64,000 nt of DNA from Nostoc carneum NIES-2107 (lineage in GTDB: Bacteria; Cyanobacteriota; Cyanobacteriia; Cyanobacteriales; Nostocaceae): contig AP018180.1 of the NCBI GenBank assembly GCA_002368155.1, positions 4,595,014-4,659,013 on the forward strand. Reading direction: 5' to 3'. Made by a program: the position numbers and the translations under genes. Below are positions 33,555-42,027 of this stretch, piece by piece. Each line of letters starts with the position of its first letter. Positions within the stretch are counted from its first letter, which is position 1. The notes beneath the pieces were generated by a model. The model made no database searches, was not told the origin of the DNA, and worked only from the letters and a program-made list of their open reading frames with translations.

Positions 33555-34052
33555 ATGGGTAGCTTCAGTAATTCACAAGATGGTATGGGAAATACCATTG
33601 CGGCCACCAAAAGGCTTGCGAGAGCCATGATGGTTTCTGCTGGTGCTTTTTCATTAATTTTGGCATCTTGTAATTCAGCTAATAGACAACAACAAGTACT
33701 AAATCTGTTAACAGAATTCTCCTCAGTGCAGATCCAAGAGATCATCCTCCCGCCTGGGGCAGAGACACTGTATACCACTATTTCAAATACACTGGGTGTT
33801 GCTCAACCTGATGTTTTGATGGTACGTGGTTTAGAATCTGTAGTGGATATTAATGAACTCATCGTGAGTACAAATCTCATGCGAGATGAGTTCCGCAAAC
33901 AATTTCATTGCCCGTTAGTTTTATGGGTAAATGATGAAATTCTCCGTAAACTAGTATGGCTAGCACCTGATTTAAAAGATTGGGCAGCTAGTACTATTAG
34001 ATTTGATATACCCAACAGTCAGCTTGTGGAACAACCAGCTCTCAGTGCTTAA
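33555..34052 (+). CDS. Stand-alone degenerate NTPase-like head (TPR-protein fragment?)
   Basis: 165 aa. After about 50 residues the sequence follows the head domain of the large TPR protein at 5197-7689: LYTTISNTLG, VLMVRGLESV, STNLMRDEFRKQF, PLVLWVNDEILRKLVWLAPDLKDWAASTIRFD. Compare LYKIIDNLD, ILLITGLEHS, LNQQRERFKDNF and IQRAPDFFDWRSGLFEF there. Full-length relatives continue into TPR repeats; here a stop follows the head directly. No TPR remnant is seen in the 490 bp downstream. It may be a truncated gene or a genuine single-domain protein. No P-loop GK[ST] is present. Confidence 0.6.
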   Translation: MGSFSNSQDGMGNTIAATKRLARAMMVSAGAFSLILASCNSANRQQQVLNLLTEFSSVQIQEIILPPGAETLYTTISNTLGVAQPDVLMVRGLESVVDINELIVSTNLMRDEFRKQFHCPLVLWVNDEILRKLVWLAPDLKDWAASTIRFDIPNSQLVEQPALSA

Positions 34053-34542
34053 TACATTTTTTCCTAGTAATGTCAATTTCCATCTCAGTCTAGTCAAGAA
34101 TATTCACGACTGGGCAACTGTTCATCATCAATTTCATAGGTCGAGCAATCAGCAACTAGTCAGTGCTTAATACTCTTGATAATTTTAAATTTCATATCTA
34201 GTAAAGCTGGGTGTATGATATGGCTAAGGCCGCTCAGCTAAACTACATAAATTTGGGTTGCGTTGACCTGATAAAAATCTTGCTGTAAAAATTCAGGAAC
34301 AAATAATAAACTTATCAGCGTCTATCTTCACATCTGCTTCAGAAGATAGACGCTTGTTTAATCTCAAGTAGTTTAGGGTGAATAATACCCACAAAATCTA
34401 GATAAAGTGGCAATGTCCAGACTAAAGGGATTGCAAAAATAAACTAGGAATCCTATAGTTGCAGACTAGTGATACATCTCATGAATTTTGATGAGACCGA
34501 TCGCTAAAAATTATTCTACTAATAACTAATTATTACTTTAGT
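34053..34542. other. Spacer with a terminator-like hairpin
   Basis: 490 bp. AGTGCTTAATAC(T) occurs twice (about 34044 and 34160). A stem-loop lies at 34317-34354. Otherwise no structure. Confidence 0.5.
34317..34354. terminator. 13-bp stem-loop
   Basis: AGCGTCTATCTTC pairs perfectly with GAAGATAGACGCT, with a 12-base loop, followed by TGTTT. It is a possible transcription terminator of the upstream gene. Confidence 0.5.
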
Positions 34543-35856
34543 ATGAAAAATATTTTGGGTGCGTCTCGTACCGCAAATCAAGCCAGGATTTTCACTGCCT
34601 TAGTTTTAACAGGAATTTTATCTGTAGGTAGCGGGTTAACATTCATTAAAACTAGTAGTGCTGCGGCTGTTAATTTGTCAGCAGAAACCACAAAGGAAGC
34701 TATTAAAGGCAATGCTAGACCAAACAGCTTACCACGTTCAGTAGTGAATGCGGTGCTACAAGATTTATCCCGGAGGGGTGTAGTCTCAACCCAAAAACTA
34801 GAAGTTGTGGAATCGAGCCAACGTACTTGGCGGAATGGTTGCTTAGAACTACCTCAACCTGATGAAATCTGTACTCAAGCTTTAGTTCCAGGTTGGCGAG
34901 TTGTCGTATCTAATAACCAAAGAAAATGGGTTTATCACACTAATCAAGTAGGTTCCGTAGTTAGGTTTAATGAAAAAGCCAGCCAAATTGCTGGTGGAAA
35001 TGGTAATACTGGTATACTTCAACCAGTAACTATTCCTGATAATGAATTACCGCCACGTTTAGATCAAAATGTTATATTTCGACAAATTTCTAGTGGTGGT
35101 ATTGCTGGGAGAACTTATGAAACTGTTTTACTCAATGATGGTAGCTTGATTCAAGTGAGAGTTGGCGATGCTAACGATTCGGAACGGAAAGTACGCCGAG
35201 TTTCTCTTGTCAGAGTTCAACAGTTCCAACAATTACTAACAACTGCAAAATTTAGTGAATTCAAAAATTTAAGTTATCCAGCGCCTAGTGGTGCAGCTGA
35301 TTACATTACTTACACTCTCAGCAGCCAAGAGGGAACCGTCAAATACAACAATATTTCGCAAGACCAATTACCAAAAAATTTGCGGAATGTAATCAAAGCT
35401 TGGAATCGACTGCGGAATAGTCCTATTTCTAATAACAATACAAGTGGCGCAGTCCCAATTCCTGCAAGTGAGTTACCACCACCTTTAGATCAAAATGTTG
35501 TATTTCGGCAAATTTCTAGCGGTGGCTTTACTGGGAGAACTTATGAAACTGTTCTACTCCAAGATGGAAGCTTGATTCGGGTCAGAATTGGTGATGCTAA
35601 TGATTCGGAACGTAGCGTTCGCCGCGTTTCTACCCAACAGGTAAAACAATTTCTCAGATTATTAGAAAGCGCAAAATTTAGTGAATTTAAAAATTTGAGT
35701 TATCCAGTAGCTCAAGGTGCGGCTGATTATATTACCTTTACCCTGACTAGCCGAGAGGGAACAGTGAGATACAGCGATATTTCACAAAATAAATTACCGC
35801 AAAACTTGGTGCTGGTGGTGAATGGTTGGAATCGTTTGAATAGTGGTGCTAAGTGA
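34543..35856 (+). CDS. Secreted protein with duplicated C-terminal domain
   Basis: 437 aa. A signal peptide (about 13-40, IFTALVLTGILSVGSGLTF) is followed by a domain with NGCLELPQPDEICTQALVPGWRVVVS...WVYHTNQ, a motif seen in many cyanobacterial exported proteins. Two tandem copies of a roughly 130-residue domain follow (about 167-290 and 309-433). They share ELPP.LDQNV.FRQISSGG, GRTYETVLL.DGSLI.VR and GAADYIT.TL. The copies are very close at DNA level too, so the duplication is fairly recent. Function unknown; the envelope or periplasm is the probable location. Confidence 0.75.
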   Translation: MKNILGASRTANQARIFTALVLTGILSVGSGLTFIKTSSAAAVNLSAETTKEAIKGNARPNSLPRSVVNAVLQDLSRRGVVSTQKLEVVESSQRTWRNGCLELPQPDEICTQALVPGWRVVVSNNQRKWVYHTNQVGSVVRFNEKASQIAGGNGNTGILQPVTIPDNELPPRLDQNVIFRQISSGGIAGRTYETVLLNDGSLIQVRVGDANDSERKVRRVSLVRVQQFQQLLTTAKFSEFKNLSYPAPSGAADYITYTLSSQEGTVKYNNISQDQLPKNLRNVIKAWNRLRNSPISNNNTSGAVPIPASELPPPLDQNVVFRQISSGGFTGRTYETVLLQDGSLIRVRIGDANDSERSVRRVSTQQVKQFLRLLESAKFSEFKNLSYPVAQGAADYITFTLTSREGTVRYSDISQNKLPQNLVLVVNGWNRLNSGAK

Positions 35857-35860
35857 GAGA

Positions 35861-35917
35861 TTGGGGACTGGGGACTGGGGACTGGGGACTGGGGATTGGG
35901 GATTGGGAACTGGGAAT
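35861..35917. repeat. GGGGACT tandem repeat
   Basis: About seven heptamers start five bases after the preceding stop codon. Confidence 0.9.
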
Positions 35918-35948
35918 AAGTAACTTTTGAGTCTTGGCAAATGAAGTA

Positions 35949-35969
35949 AGGGCGCAATTATTGCGCCCT
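35949..35969. terminator. Palindrome between convergent genes
   Basis: AGGGCGCAAT, one base, ATTGCGCCCT: a perfect 10-bp stem 34 bp from the stop of the minus-strand CAP-RTX gene. It may act as a terminator in both directions; no T tract is present. Confidence 0.5.
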
Positions 35970-36002
35970 GTTCTGCAAAGTGGAGCGGAGGAACTTGAAG
36001 AA

Positions 36003-36920
36003 TTAGATGATAAAGTTCTTAGCGGTTAAGTTAGAGGGATTTACTTTTTCTAAGAGAAGAAAGCCTTGAAAGCCGCCAGGTTTTGTGTTTCCATCTATGT
36101 CAATGCCAACAATAGTATTAGATCCATATTGTTGGAATTTAATGAAATCACTGAATTTATTGTTGCTGTTGTAAGCTTGTCCGCTAAAAATTTGGCGCAG
36201 GTCGATTTTATCTTCGCTAACAGAAAAATCAGTAATGGTGTCTCCTCTGTCTTGCAGACTTTGATAGATAAAGGTGTCGCCGCCAGCACCACCAGTTAAT
36301 TTATCTCTGCCGATTCCACCAATTAAGCGATCGCTACCATTACCGCTATTGATGATATCGTTACCTTTACCACCCCAAATCACATCATTACCTGCGGTAC
36401 CATTTAAGACATCGTTACCGTCTCCACCCTTGATTTCTTTACCGATGGTAGGTGTTGGGGTTGGCGTTGGCGTTGGAGTAGGTGTGGGACTTGGTTGAGA
36501 ACCTGAGCCTGGAATATAACTTGCAGGGTTTCGATCATTGCTACCAAAGTTTTGCACCCAATAGTTGTCTTGAAAACCAACACCGAGTTGAGTAAAGTTG
36601 GGATTGAGAATATTTGCTCGGTGTCCTGGACTCTTCATCCAAGCTGCTACAACTTCTTCTGGTGTTCTTTGGCCTTTGGCTATATTCTCTCCCATTGTTT
36701 GGGCTTCAAAGCCAACTTTTTTGGCTCTATCCCAGGCTTGCGAACCATCTAGCCCAGTATGACTAAAGAAATTGTTCTTTGCCATCGATTCTGCATATTG
36801 ATCGGCAGCATAGTTAAGTTCTGCATTGCTTTGTAGAGGTTTCAAACCACTCTTGGTGCGTTCTACATTGGTCAGTTCTAAAACTCTTTGTTCAAATGTT
36901 GGGCTAGTTGTTGTGGCCAT
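36003..36920 (-). CDS. CAP-domain protein with RTX repeats (type I secretion substrate)
   Basis: 305 aa without an N-terminal signal peptide. Residues about 10-130 form a CAP/SCP domain (VLELTNVERTKSGLKPL, NFFSHTGLDG, MGENIAKGQ, SPGHRANILNP). A (PT)n linker follows (about 143-158). Then come about six RTX nonapeptides GGxGxDxUx (GGDGNDVLN, GTAGNDVIW, GGKGNDIIN, GGIGRDKLT, GGAGGDTFI) that bind calcium outside the cell, and a C-terminal region (TITDFSVSEDKIDLRQIFSG) typical of type I secretion signals. The type I exporter genes at 37914-43923 are the obvious route. The function of CAP domains in bacteria is not settled. Confidence 0.9.
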   Translation of the reverse strand: MATTTSPTFEQRVLELTNVERTKSGLKPLQSNAELNYAADQYAESMAKNNFFSHTGLDGSQAWDRAKKVGFEAQTMGENIAKGQRTPEEVVAAWMKSPGHRANILNPNFTQLGVGFQDNYWVQNFGSNDRNPASYIPGSGSQPSPTPTPTPTPTPTPTIGKEIKGGDGNDVLNGTAGNDVIWGGKGNDIINSGNGSDRLIGGIGRDKLTGGAGGDTFIYQSLQDRGDTITDFSVSEDKIDLRQIFSGQAYNSNNKFSDFIKFQQYGSNTIVGIDIDGNTKPGGFQGFLLLEKVNPSNLTAKNFII

Positions 36921-37913
36921 GAATCTATCCTCATAAAGATTTGTTCACATGAATTCAGCAGGAGATGAATTTGCCTGCAATGTTTGGTAGAAGCAAACCT
37001 GAAGAGGTGTCAATACTACTCGGTTAAGCGTTTTGAACTCAAAATTGGTTTTGGGGAAAAGGTTAAAGGTTAAAGGTTTTCTATTTCCCTTTTCCCATTC
37101 CCCTTTTTCCCTTAACCAACAAGTATTGGAAGAGGTGTCAATTAGGGGTGTAAAAGCAAAGCTGTCACAAGCTTGCGTAAAACTGCAAGGTCTTGTAATG
37201 GGTAGATTTAAGCTAATTGTTAGAGAGGCTTTCCTCTCGAGCGACTTCCTCTGTTAGGGGTGTTGTAAATATGCCTGATACCAATTAGTAATTTATGAAA
37301 ATTCGGCTGATTCTGGATTTGAAAGTTTGGGTGTATGTGTTGCCGAATTTTGGAGGATTGGTATGAGTTCTGGCAGATGGATTCAGACACCGTAGTTGGT
37401 AGAGGAAAAGATGTAAGTAGTAATACATCATTCGCTTCCCCTCAGGATAAAAGATACCGTAGCTTTTTTGACACTAGCTTTGTGACGGTCGATAAACCGT
37501 CACATGGTACTCAAAAAACAATTTATACAGTATCTTTATTTCTGTTTTTTATACATAATTTTATTTTTGCAAGCATTAGCACGTTTATTTATGAGCTACA
37601 CGGAGATATTTTTATTAGCTACTTAGTAATTTAGTTAACTAAAAATTTTATAAAATTCCAGTATATCATCCGTGTAGCTGTAATAAATTACTCTAAAAAG
37701 CGGATATAATGTAAAGCTTTCAAGAAGCCATCATAAATTCAGACTAAAAAAATTTACAAAGGCTTATTGAAAAAATTCCGGACGTGATGAAAAATTCCTG
37801 AACAGAACAAGAGATGAGTTTAAGGACTCTTAGTAGTTTTAGATACGCTAACAGCGTTGAGATATACAGTTTTCTGCCCAAACCTTAGAATGCCAAAGTG
37901 CTAGTCAGAAATT
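36921..37913. other. Near 1-kb intergenic region before the type I exporter
   Basis: It should hold the promoters of the CAP-RTX gene and the parvulin operon. Structures seen: a hairpin TGTGACGGT...ACCGTCACA at about 37480-37504, and inverted AGCTACACGG (37588) and CCGTGTAGCT (37670). A 99-codon open frame at 37335-37634 has unusual composition and no ribosome-binding site, so I do not call it. Confidence 0.5.
37480..37504. repeat. GTGACGGT hairpin
   Basis: TGTGACGGT and ACCGTCACA arms around a short CGATAA-type loop. It may be part of the 5' leader or an operator of the downstream exporter operon. Confidence 0.5.
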
Positions 37914-38666
37914 ATGACAACACCAACATTACAAGCGGGGAACGAAATTCTTCAGGCAGAAAAATTGCTGTCTTTGCTGAATCGTTACCAACTGTTACCG
38001 CAGGTACTACGTGCCAAACTGATAGACGAAGCGATCGCACCCTTTAGCTGCACAGAAGCAGAAACACTCTCGGCGATCGCAAATTTCCGTCAACGCTACG
38101 AACTCACCTCTTTGGAGGAACAAGCCGCATGGTTGCAAAAAAATCAGCTAACGGAAGCAATCATGTATGAGGTAGCAATTCGTCCTCTATTAATCCGTAA
38201 ATTTCAAATGCAGATGTGGGGAAATAAGCTTGAGTCTTATTTTCTGCAACGTAAATCCGATTTAGACCAAGTTGTCTATTCCATGATTCGCACCCAAGAT
38301 GAAGGTTTAGCCCAAGAGCTATATTTTCGCATTGCGGAAGAAGAGAATTCTTTTGCAACTATTGCTCAACAGTATTCCCAAGGTTCTGAAGCCCAAACAG
38401 GAGGGGTGGTTGGGCCAGTTCCTTTATCTCAACCCCATCCCATAATTCAAAAGATTCTCTTTGCCAGTCAACCTGGTCAACTTTGGAAACCGCAGTTAAT
38501 CGCTGATTGGTATGTAATTATTCGCTTAGAACAATTTTTGCCCGCACAGTTGGATGAAGCGATGCAGCAGCATTTACTAGATGAACTATTTGAAGCTTGG
38601 ATACAAACACAAATCAAAACCGAATTAGAGAATTTTAGAGGTTGTTTGAACAGTGATTTGCTGTGA
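37914..38666 (+). CDS. Parvulin-type peptidyl-prolyl isomerase
   Basis: 250 aa. The C-terminal half carries the parvulin/PpiC pattern: SFATIAQQYSQGSEAQTGGVVGPV, then IQKILFASQPGQLWKPQLIADWYVIIRL. The N-terminal 110 residues are helical. No signal peptide or lipobox is seen, so it would act in the cytoplasm. It is upstream of an ABC exporter and HlyD on the same strand; such parvulins are commonly encoded with cyanobacterial peptidase-like ABC exporters and may keep the substrate unfolded or fold it before export. The role is inferred from context. Confidence 0.85.
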   Translation: MTTPTLQAGNEILQAEKLLSLLNRYQLLPQVLRAKLIDEAIAPFSCTEAETLSAIANFRQRYELTSLEEQAAWLQKNQLTEAIMYEVAIRPLLIRKFQMQMWGNKLESYFLQRKSDLDQVVYSMIRTQDEGLAQELYFRIAEEENSFATIAQQYSQGSEAQTGGVVGPVPLSQPHPIIQKILFASQPGQLWKPQLIADWYVIIRLEQFLPAQLDEAMQQHLLDELFEAWIQTQIKTELENFRGCLNSDLL

Positions 38667-38681
38667 TTTTAAGTATTTATT

Positions 38682-38800
38682 GATCCCCCCTGCCCCCCTT
38701 AAAAAAGGGGAAAATTTCTCAAAGTCCCCCTTTTTAAGGGGAGCCACTGCGTTGCGGGGGTTTCCCCCGTTGTAGCAAGTGGCATGGATTTAGGGGGATC
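38682..38800. mobile_element. GATCCCCC palindromic element with nested hairpin
   Basis: GATCCCCCC and GGGGGATC ends, with inner AAAAAAGGGG/CCCCCTTTTT arms, as in the copy at 2008-2156. A second hairpin (38743-38783, arms GCCACT...GCGGGGG and CCCCCGTTGTAGC...GTGGC) is inserted in the right half. Confidence 0.75.
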
Positions 38801-38934
38801 TAAAATGTTTTGCTGCCAACCAGAGAATTTGTAAAACATTCTTTTGGATTTTTAATTTTGATTTTTAACCAAAAAATTGCCCAATCCAAACTTGTTAGAC
38901 AAGCTGTCAACCATTGCGTGGGGTATCAGATGGG

Positions 38935-41853
38935 ATGAAGCCAGGTATTACTGAAAATGAAATAGTTGAATTTCTCGCTGTAACTCCGCCATTTACTCAA
39001 CTTTCACCAACAACTTTAGAAAGCGTTGCGGCTAAATGCCAACTTTTGCAATATCGTACCGGACAGTGGATGTTAGTTAGGGAAAGAATGCCAGCGCAAG
39101 TAATGGTAATTTATCAAGGACAAGCGCGGGTATTAGGGCACGATTTACAAACTAACTCTCCCAGTAGTTTAACGGTTGTTGAAAGAGGAGAGTTTCTTGG
39201 TTGGTTGGGATTGGTACGAGGCATAAGTTGTGAGGCTGTTATGGCCTCGTCCGAACTGATCGCCGTGACTCTGGATTCTCTGGAATTCATGCAATTAATG
39301 GAGAAAGAACCAGAGTTTGCCCAAGCAGTGCGATCGCATTCCCACATTATTGAAGTTTTTGAACTTGTAAGTCAGGAACTCCAGCGTCATCCAAATACCA
39401 GCTTTAACGCCAAAGATTTAGCGCGCCAACTTTGGCAAAACACATTGGTGGTGAATTTACTACCCGGAAAAATCAATTCTCTGCAATTTGATAAAGATCA
39501 CTTGTGGATACTCAGCGCTGGCATTATTGATAATATGAGTGTCGGCTTTCGCTTATTGCCACGCGAGGGTAGACATTGGCAAAGTACTACAGAGGTTCGC
39601 ATACTCGGTATTCCCTGGGATGCGCCTCAGGAAGAGACTTCGCAATTACAAATTGCGCCAGCACCAGAATATCCACCAGATCCATACAGCGAAAATCTCG
39701 CCCCAGCACAAACTATCTTCGTGTCGGGAAAAGGGCCTATTGATGCGCCTTTGGCCTGTTTCCAGATGTTGAATCAGATATTGGGGGGTTCTTTCCGCCG
39801 CGATTTAATCCGCAAAGTTTTAACCAACCAACTCAAAACTCACAAGCAAATTACCCTACCAGTAGCTGGCGCAGTGGTGGAAATGATGGGTTTACAAGCC
39901 CAATTAGTGAATGTTCCATCTCATGTAATCAATCGCTTGAATGCGCCAGCGCTGATTTACTTCCAAGAAAATTTGGCTCTGTTGTACAAAATTACCGAAC
40001 GGGAAATCATCCTAGCAGCACCAGAAACCGGGATAGCCAGATATACACCTGCTGAGTTTGCCAATATTTGGGGACAATCCGGGCCAGTATTAACAGTAGA
40101 ACAGGCAGATGGCGATCGCCCAGAAAAATTTAGTTTAAGGTGGTTCCTACCTTCCATCTATAAATTCCGTTTGGTGTTGATGGAAGTCCTGGTGGCTTCT
40201 TTTTTTGTACAAATATTTGGTTTGGCTAACCCAATTATTACCCAAATCATTATCGACACTGTATTAATTCAAAAAAGCCTCGATACTCTGGATATTTTAG
40301 GGATTTTCTTGTTAGTAATTGGTGTATTTGAGGCAGCGTTAACGAGTTTACGGATTTATTTATTTGCTGATACTACCAACCGCATCGATATTCGTTTGGG
40401 TTCAGAAGTAATTGAGCATCTGTTACGATTACCCCTGAATTATTTTGAGCGTCGTCGCGTCGGAGAATTAGCCGGGAGAATTAATGAACTAGAAAATATT
40501 AGGCAATTTCTCACAGGTACAGCATTAACTGTAGTTTTAGATGCCGTATTTTCCGTGATTTATATTGGCATCATGTTGTTTTATAGTTGGGTTTTAACCC
40601 TCGTAGCTTTGGCAACCGTGCCATTGTTTGCCATCCTCACAACTTTTGTGGTGCCGATTGTCCAGCAACAATTACGCAAAAAAGCCGAACGCTACGCTGA
40701 CACCCAATCCTATTTAGTGGAGATTCTCACCGGCATTCAAACAGTCAAAGCCCAAAATATTGAATTAAAATCTCGTTGGCAATGGCGCGATCGCTATACG
40801 CGTTATATTAGCGCCGGGTTTAAGAATGTCCTTACTTCTAGCACCGCCAACTCTATTAGTGGATTTTTAAATCAATTTTCTAGCTTTGTCTTATTGTGGG
40901 TAGGCGCGCATTTAGTGATTTCCAATCAACTGAGTTTAGGACAGTTAATTGCCTTCCGAATTATTGCTGGTTATGTTACCAGTCCACTGCTGCGTTTAAT
41001 TCAACTCTCACAAAGCTTCCAAGAAGTCGCATTATCCATAGAACGCCTCGGTGATATTTTAGATACAGCGCCAGAAGTTAACGCCAGCGATCGCAACAAT
41101 ATTCAACTCCCAGATATTGAAGGTGCTATTAAATACATAGGAGTTTCCTTTGGTTTTAACCCAGAAGATAGCTTAAAACTAATCAATGTTAATTTGGAAA
41201 TTGCCCCTGGAACCTTCGTTGGTATAGTCGGTCAAAGTGGCTCTGGTAAAAGTACTTTGACAAAATTATTACCCCGCCTCTACGAACCAGTAGCAGGGCA
41301 AATTCAAATTGATGGCTATGATATAAGGAAAGTAGAGTTAAATTCTTTGCGTCGTCAAATTGGGATAGTGCTACAAGATACTTTATTATTTGAAGGAACA
41401 ATTCAAGAAAATATAGCGCTCATTCGACCAGACGCAACTACCGAAGAAATCATTGCTGCTGCCAAAGCCGCAGCTGCCCACGATTTCATCATGGCACTAC
41501 CTAACGGCTACAACACCCAAGTTGGCGAAAGAGGCTCCTCCCTTTCTGGGGGACAACGCCAACGAATTGCGATCGCTCGCACTGTGTTGCAAAATCCGAG
41601 ATTATTAATTCTCGACGAAGCCACTAGTGCTTTAGATTACGAATCTGAGCAACAAGTATGTCGCAATTTGATGGAGTTCTTTCAAGACCGTACCGTTTTA
41701 TTTATTACTCACCGTCTGAACACCGTCAAAAATGCCGACACAATCATCATCATGGATCAGGGTGTAATTGCAGAGCAAGGAACACATACCGAACTCATGG
41801 CTATGAAAGGACGTTATTACTGTCTATTTCAACAACAAGAATCGCAATTATAG
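38935..41853 (+). CDS. ABC exporter with CRP-like and degenerate C39 domains (HlyB type)
   Basis: 972 aa from the ATG at 38935 (MKPGITENEIVEF); a TTG seven codons earlier is open. Order: cyclic-nucleotide-binding-like domain (about 20-140, FTQLSPTTLESVAAKCQL, then VIYQGQARVLG); C39-like domain (about 265-390), in which the catalytic Cys position reads DAPLACFQML, with Ala after Asp instead of Cys; six-helix transmembrane domain (about 420-700); ATPase with Walker A GQSGSGKST, signature LSGGQRQR and Walker B LLILDEATSALD. Lack of the protease Cys points to a HlyB-type exporter of RTX proteins rather than a leader-cleaving bacteriocin exporter. The layout resembles HetC-like exporters. HlyD follows. 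Confidence 0.92.
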   Translation: MKPGITENEIVEFLAVTPPFTQLSPTTLESVAAKCQLLQYRTGQWMLVRERMPAQVMVIYQGQARVLGHDLQTNSPSSLTVVERGEFLGWLGLVRGISCEAVMASSELIAVTLDSLEFMQLMEKEPEFAQAVRSHSHIIEVFELVSQELQRHPNTSFNAKDLARQLWQNTLVVNLLPGKINSLQFDKDHLWILSAGIIDNMSVGFRLLPREGRHWQSTTEVRILGIPWDAPQEETSQLQIAPAPEYPPDPYSENLAPAQTIFVSGKGPIDAPLACFQMLNQILGGSFRRDLIRKVLTNQLKTHKQITLPVAGAVVEMMGLQAQLVNVPSHVINRLNAPALIYFQENLALLYKITEREIILAAPETGIARYTPAEFANIWGQSGPVLTVEQADGDRPEKFSLRWFLPSIYKFRLVLMEVLVASFFVQIFGLANPIITQIIIDTVLIQKSLDTLDILGIFLLVIGVFEAALTSLRIYLFADTTNRIDIRLGSEVIEHLLRLPLNYFERRRVGELAGRINELENIRQFLTGTALTVVLDAVFSVIYIGIMLFYSWVLTLVALATVPLFAILTTFVVPIVQQQLRKKAERYADTQSYLVEILTGIQTVKAQNIELKSRWQWRDRYTRYISAGFKNVLTSSTANSISGFLNQFSSFVLLWVGAHLVISNQLSLGQLIAFRIIAGYVTSPLLRLIQLSQSFQEVALSIERLGDILDTAPEVNASDRNNIQLPDIEGAIKYIGVSFGFNPEDSLKLINVNLEIAPGTFVGIVGQSGSGKSTLTKLLPRLYEPVAGQIQIDGYDIRKVELNSLRRQIGIVLQDTLLFEGTIQENIALIRPDATTEEIIAAAKAAAAHDFIMALPNGYNTQVGERGSSLSGGQRQRIAIARTVLQNPRLLILDEATSALDYESEQQVCRNLMEFFQDRTVLFITHRLNTVKNADTIIIMDQGVIAEQGTHTELMAMKGRYYCLFQQQESQL

Positions 41854-41918
41854 AGGGTATTGAAGAATGGGACTGAGAACTCAACAGATGCAGCAGTAAA
41901 GGTGACATAAACAATCAC

Positions 41919-41970
41919 TTTTGCGCCTTGACTTTTGATTCTGGCCCCTCGACTCTTAACCCTTGAACGC
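41919..41970. repeat. TTGACTTTTGACTC-type repeat
   Basis: Degenerate TTGACTTTTGATTCTGG and CTCGACTCTTAACCCTTG units between the exporter and HlyD genes. It is a worn copy of the TCAAAAGTC family. Confidence 0.6.
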
Positions 41971-42027
41971 CACTTACCTCAAGACCGCAGTGGCTCACCT
42001 TGACCAAGAAAACCACCAAGCAGAACT

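Noticed and set aside
36003-36920. CRISPR-like regular repeats in the RTX coding region and (PT)n linker
   Set aside because: The periodicity is explained by nonapeptide codons and a Pro-Thr linker in a clear reading frame.
37335-37634. 99-codon plus-strand frame ahead of the exporter operon
   Set aside because: Aromatic-rich, unbalanced composition, a hairpin inside and no ribosome-binding site.
38935-41853. HetC (heterocyst differentiation exporter)
   Set aside because: The domain layout is similar, but no hetP-like gene is adjacent and parvulin/HlyD/RTX neighbours fit general type I secretion better.
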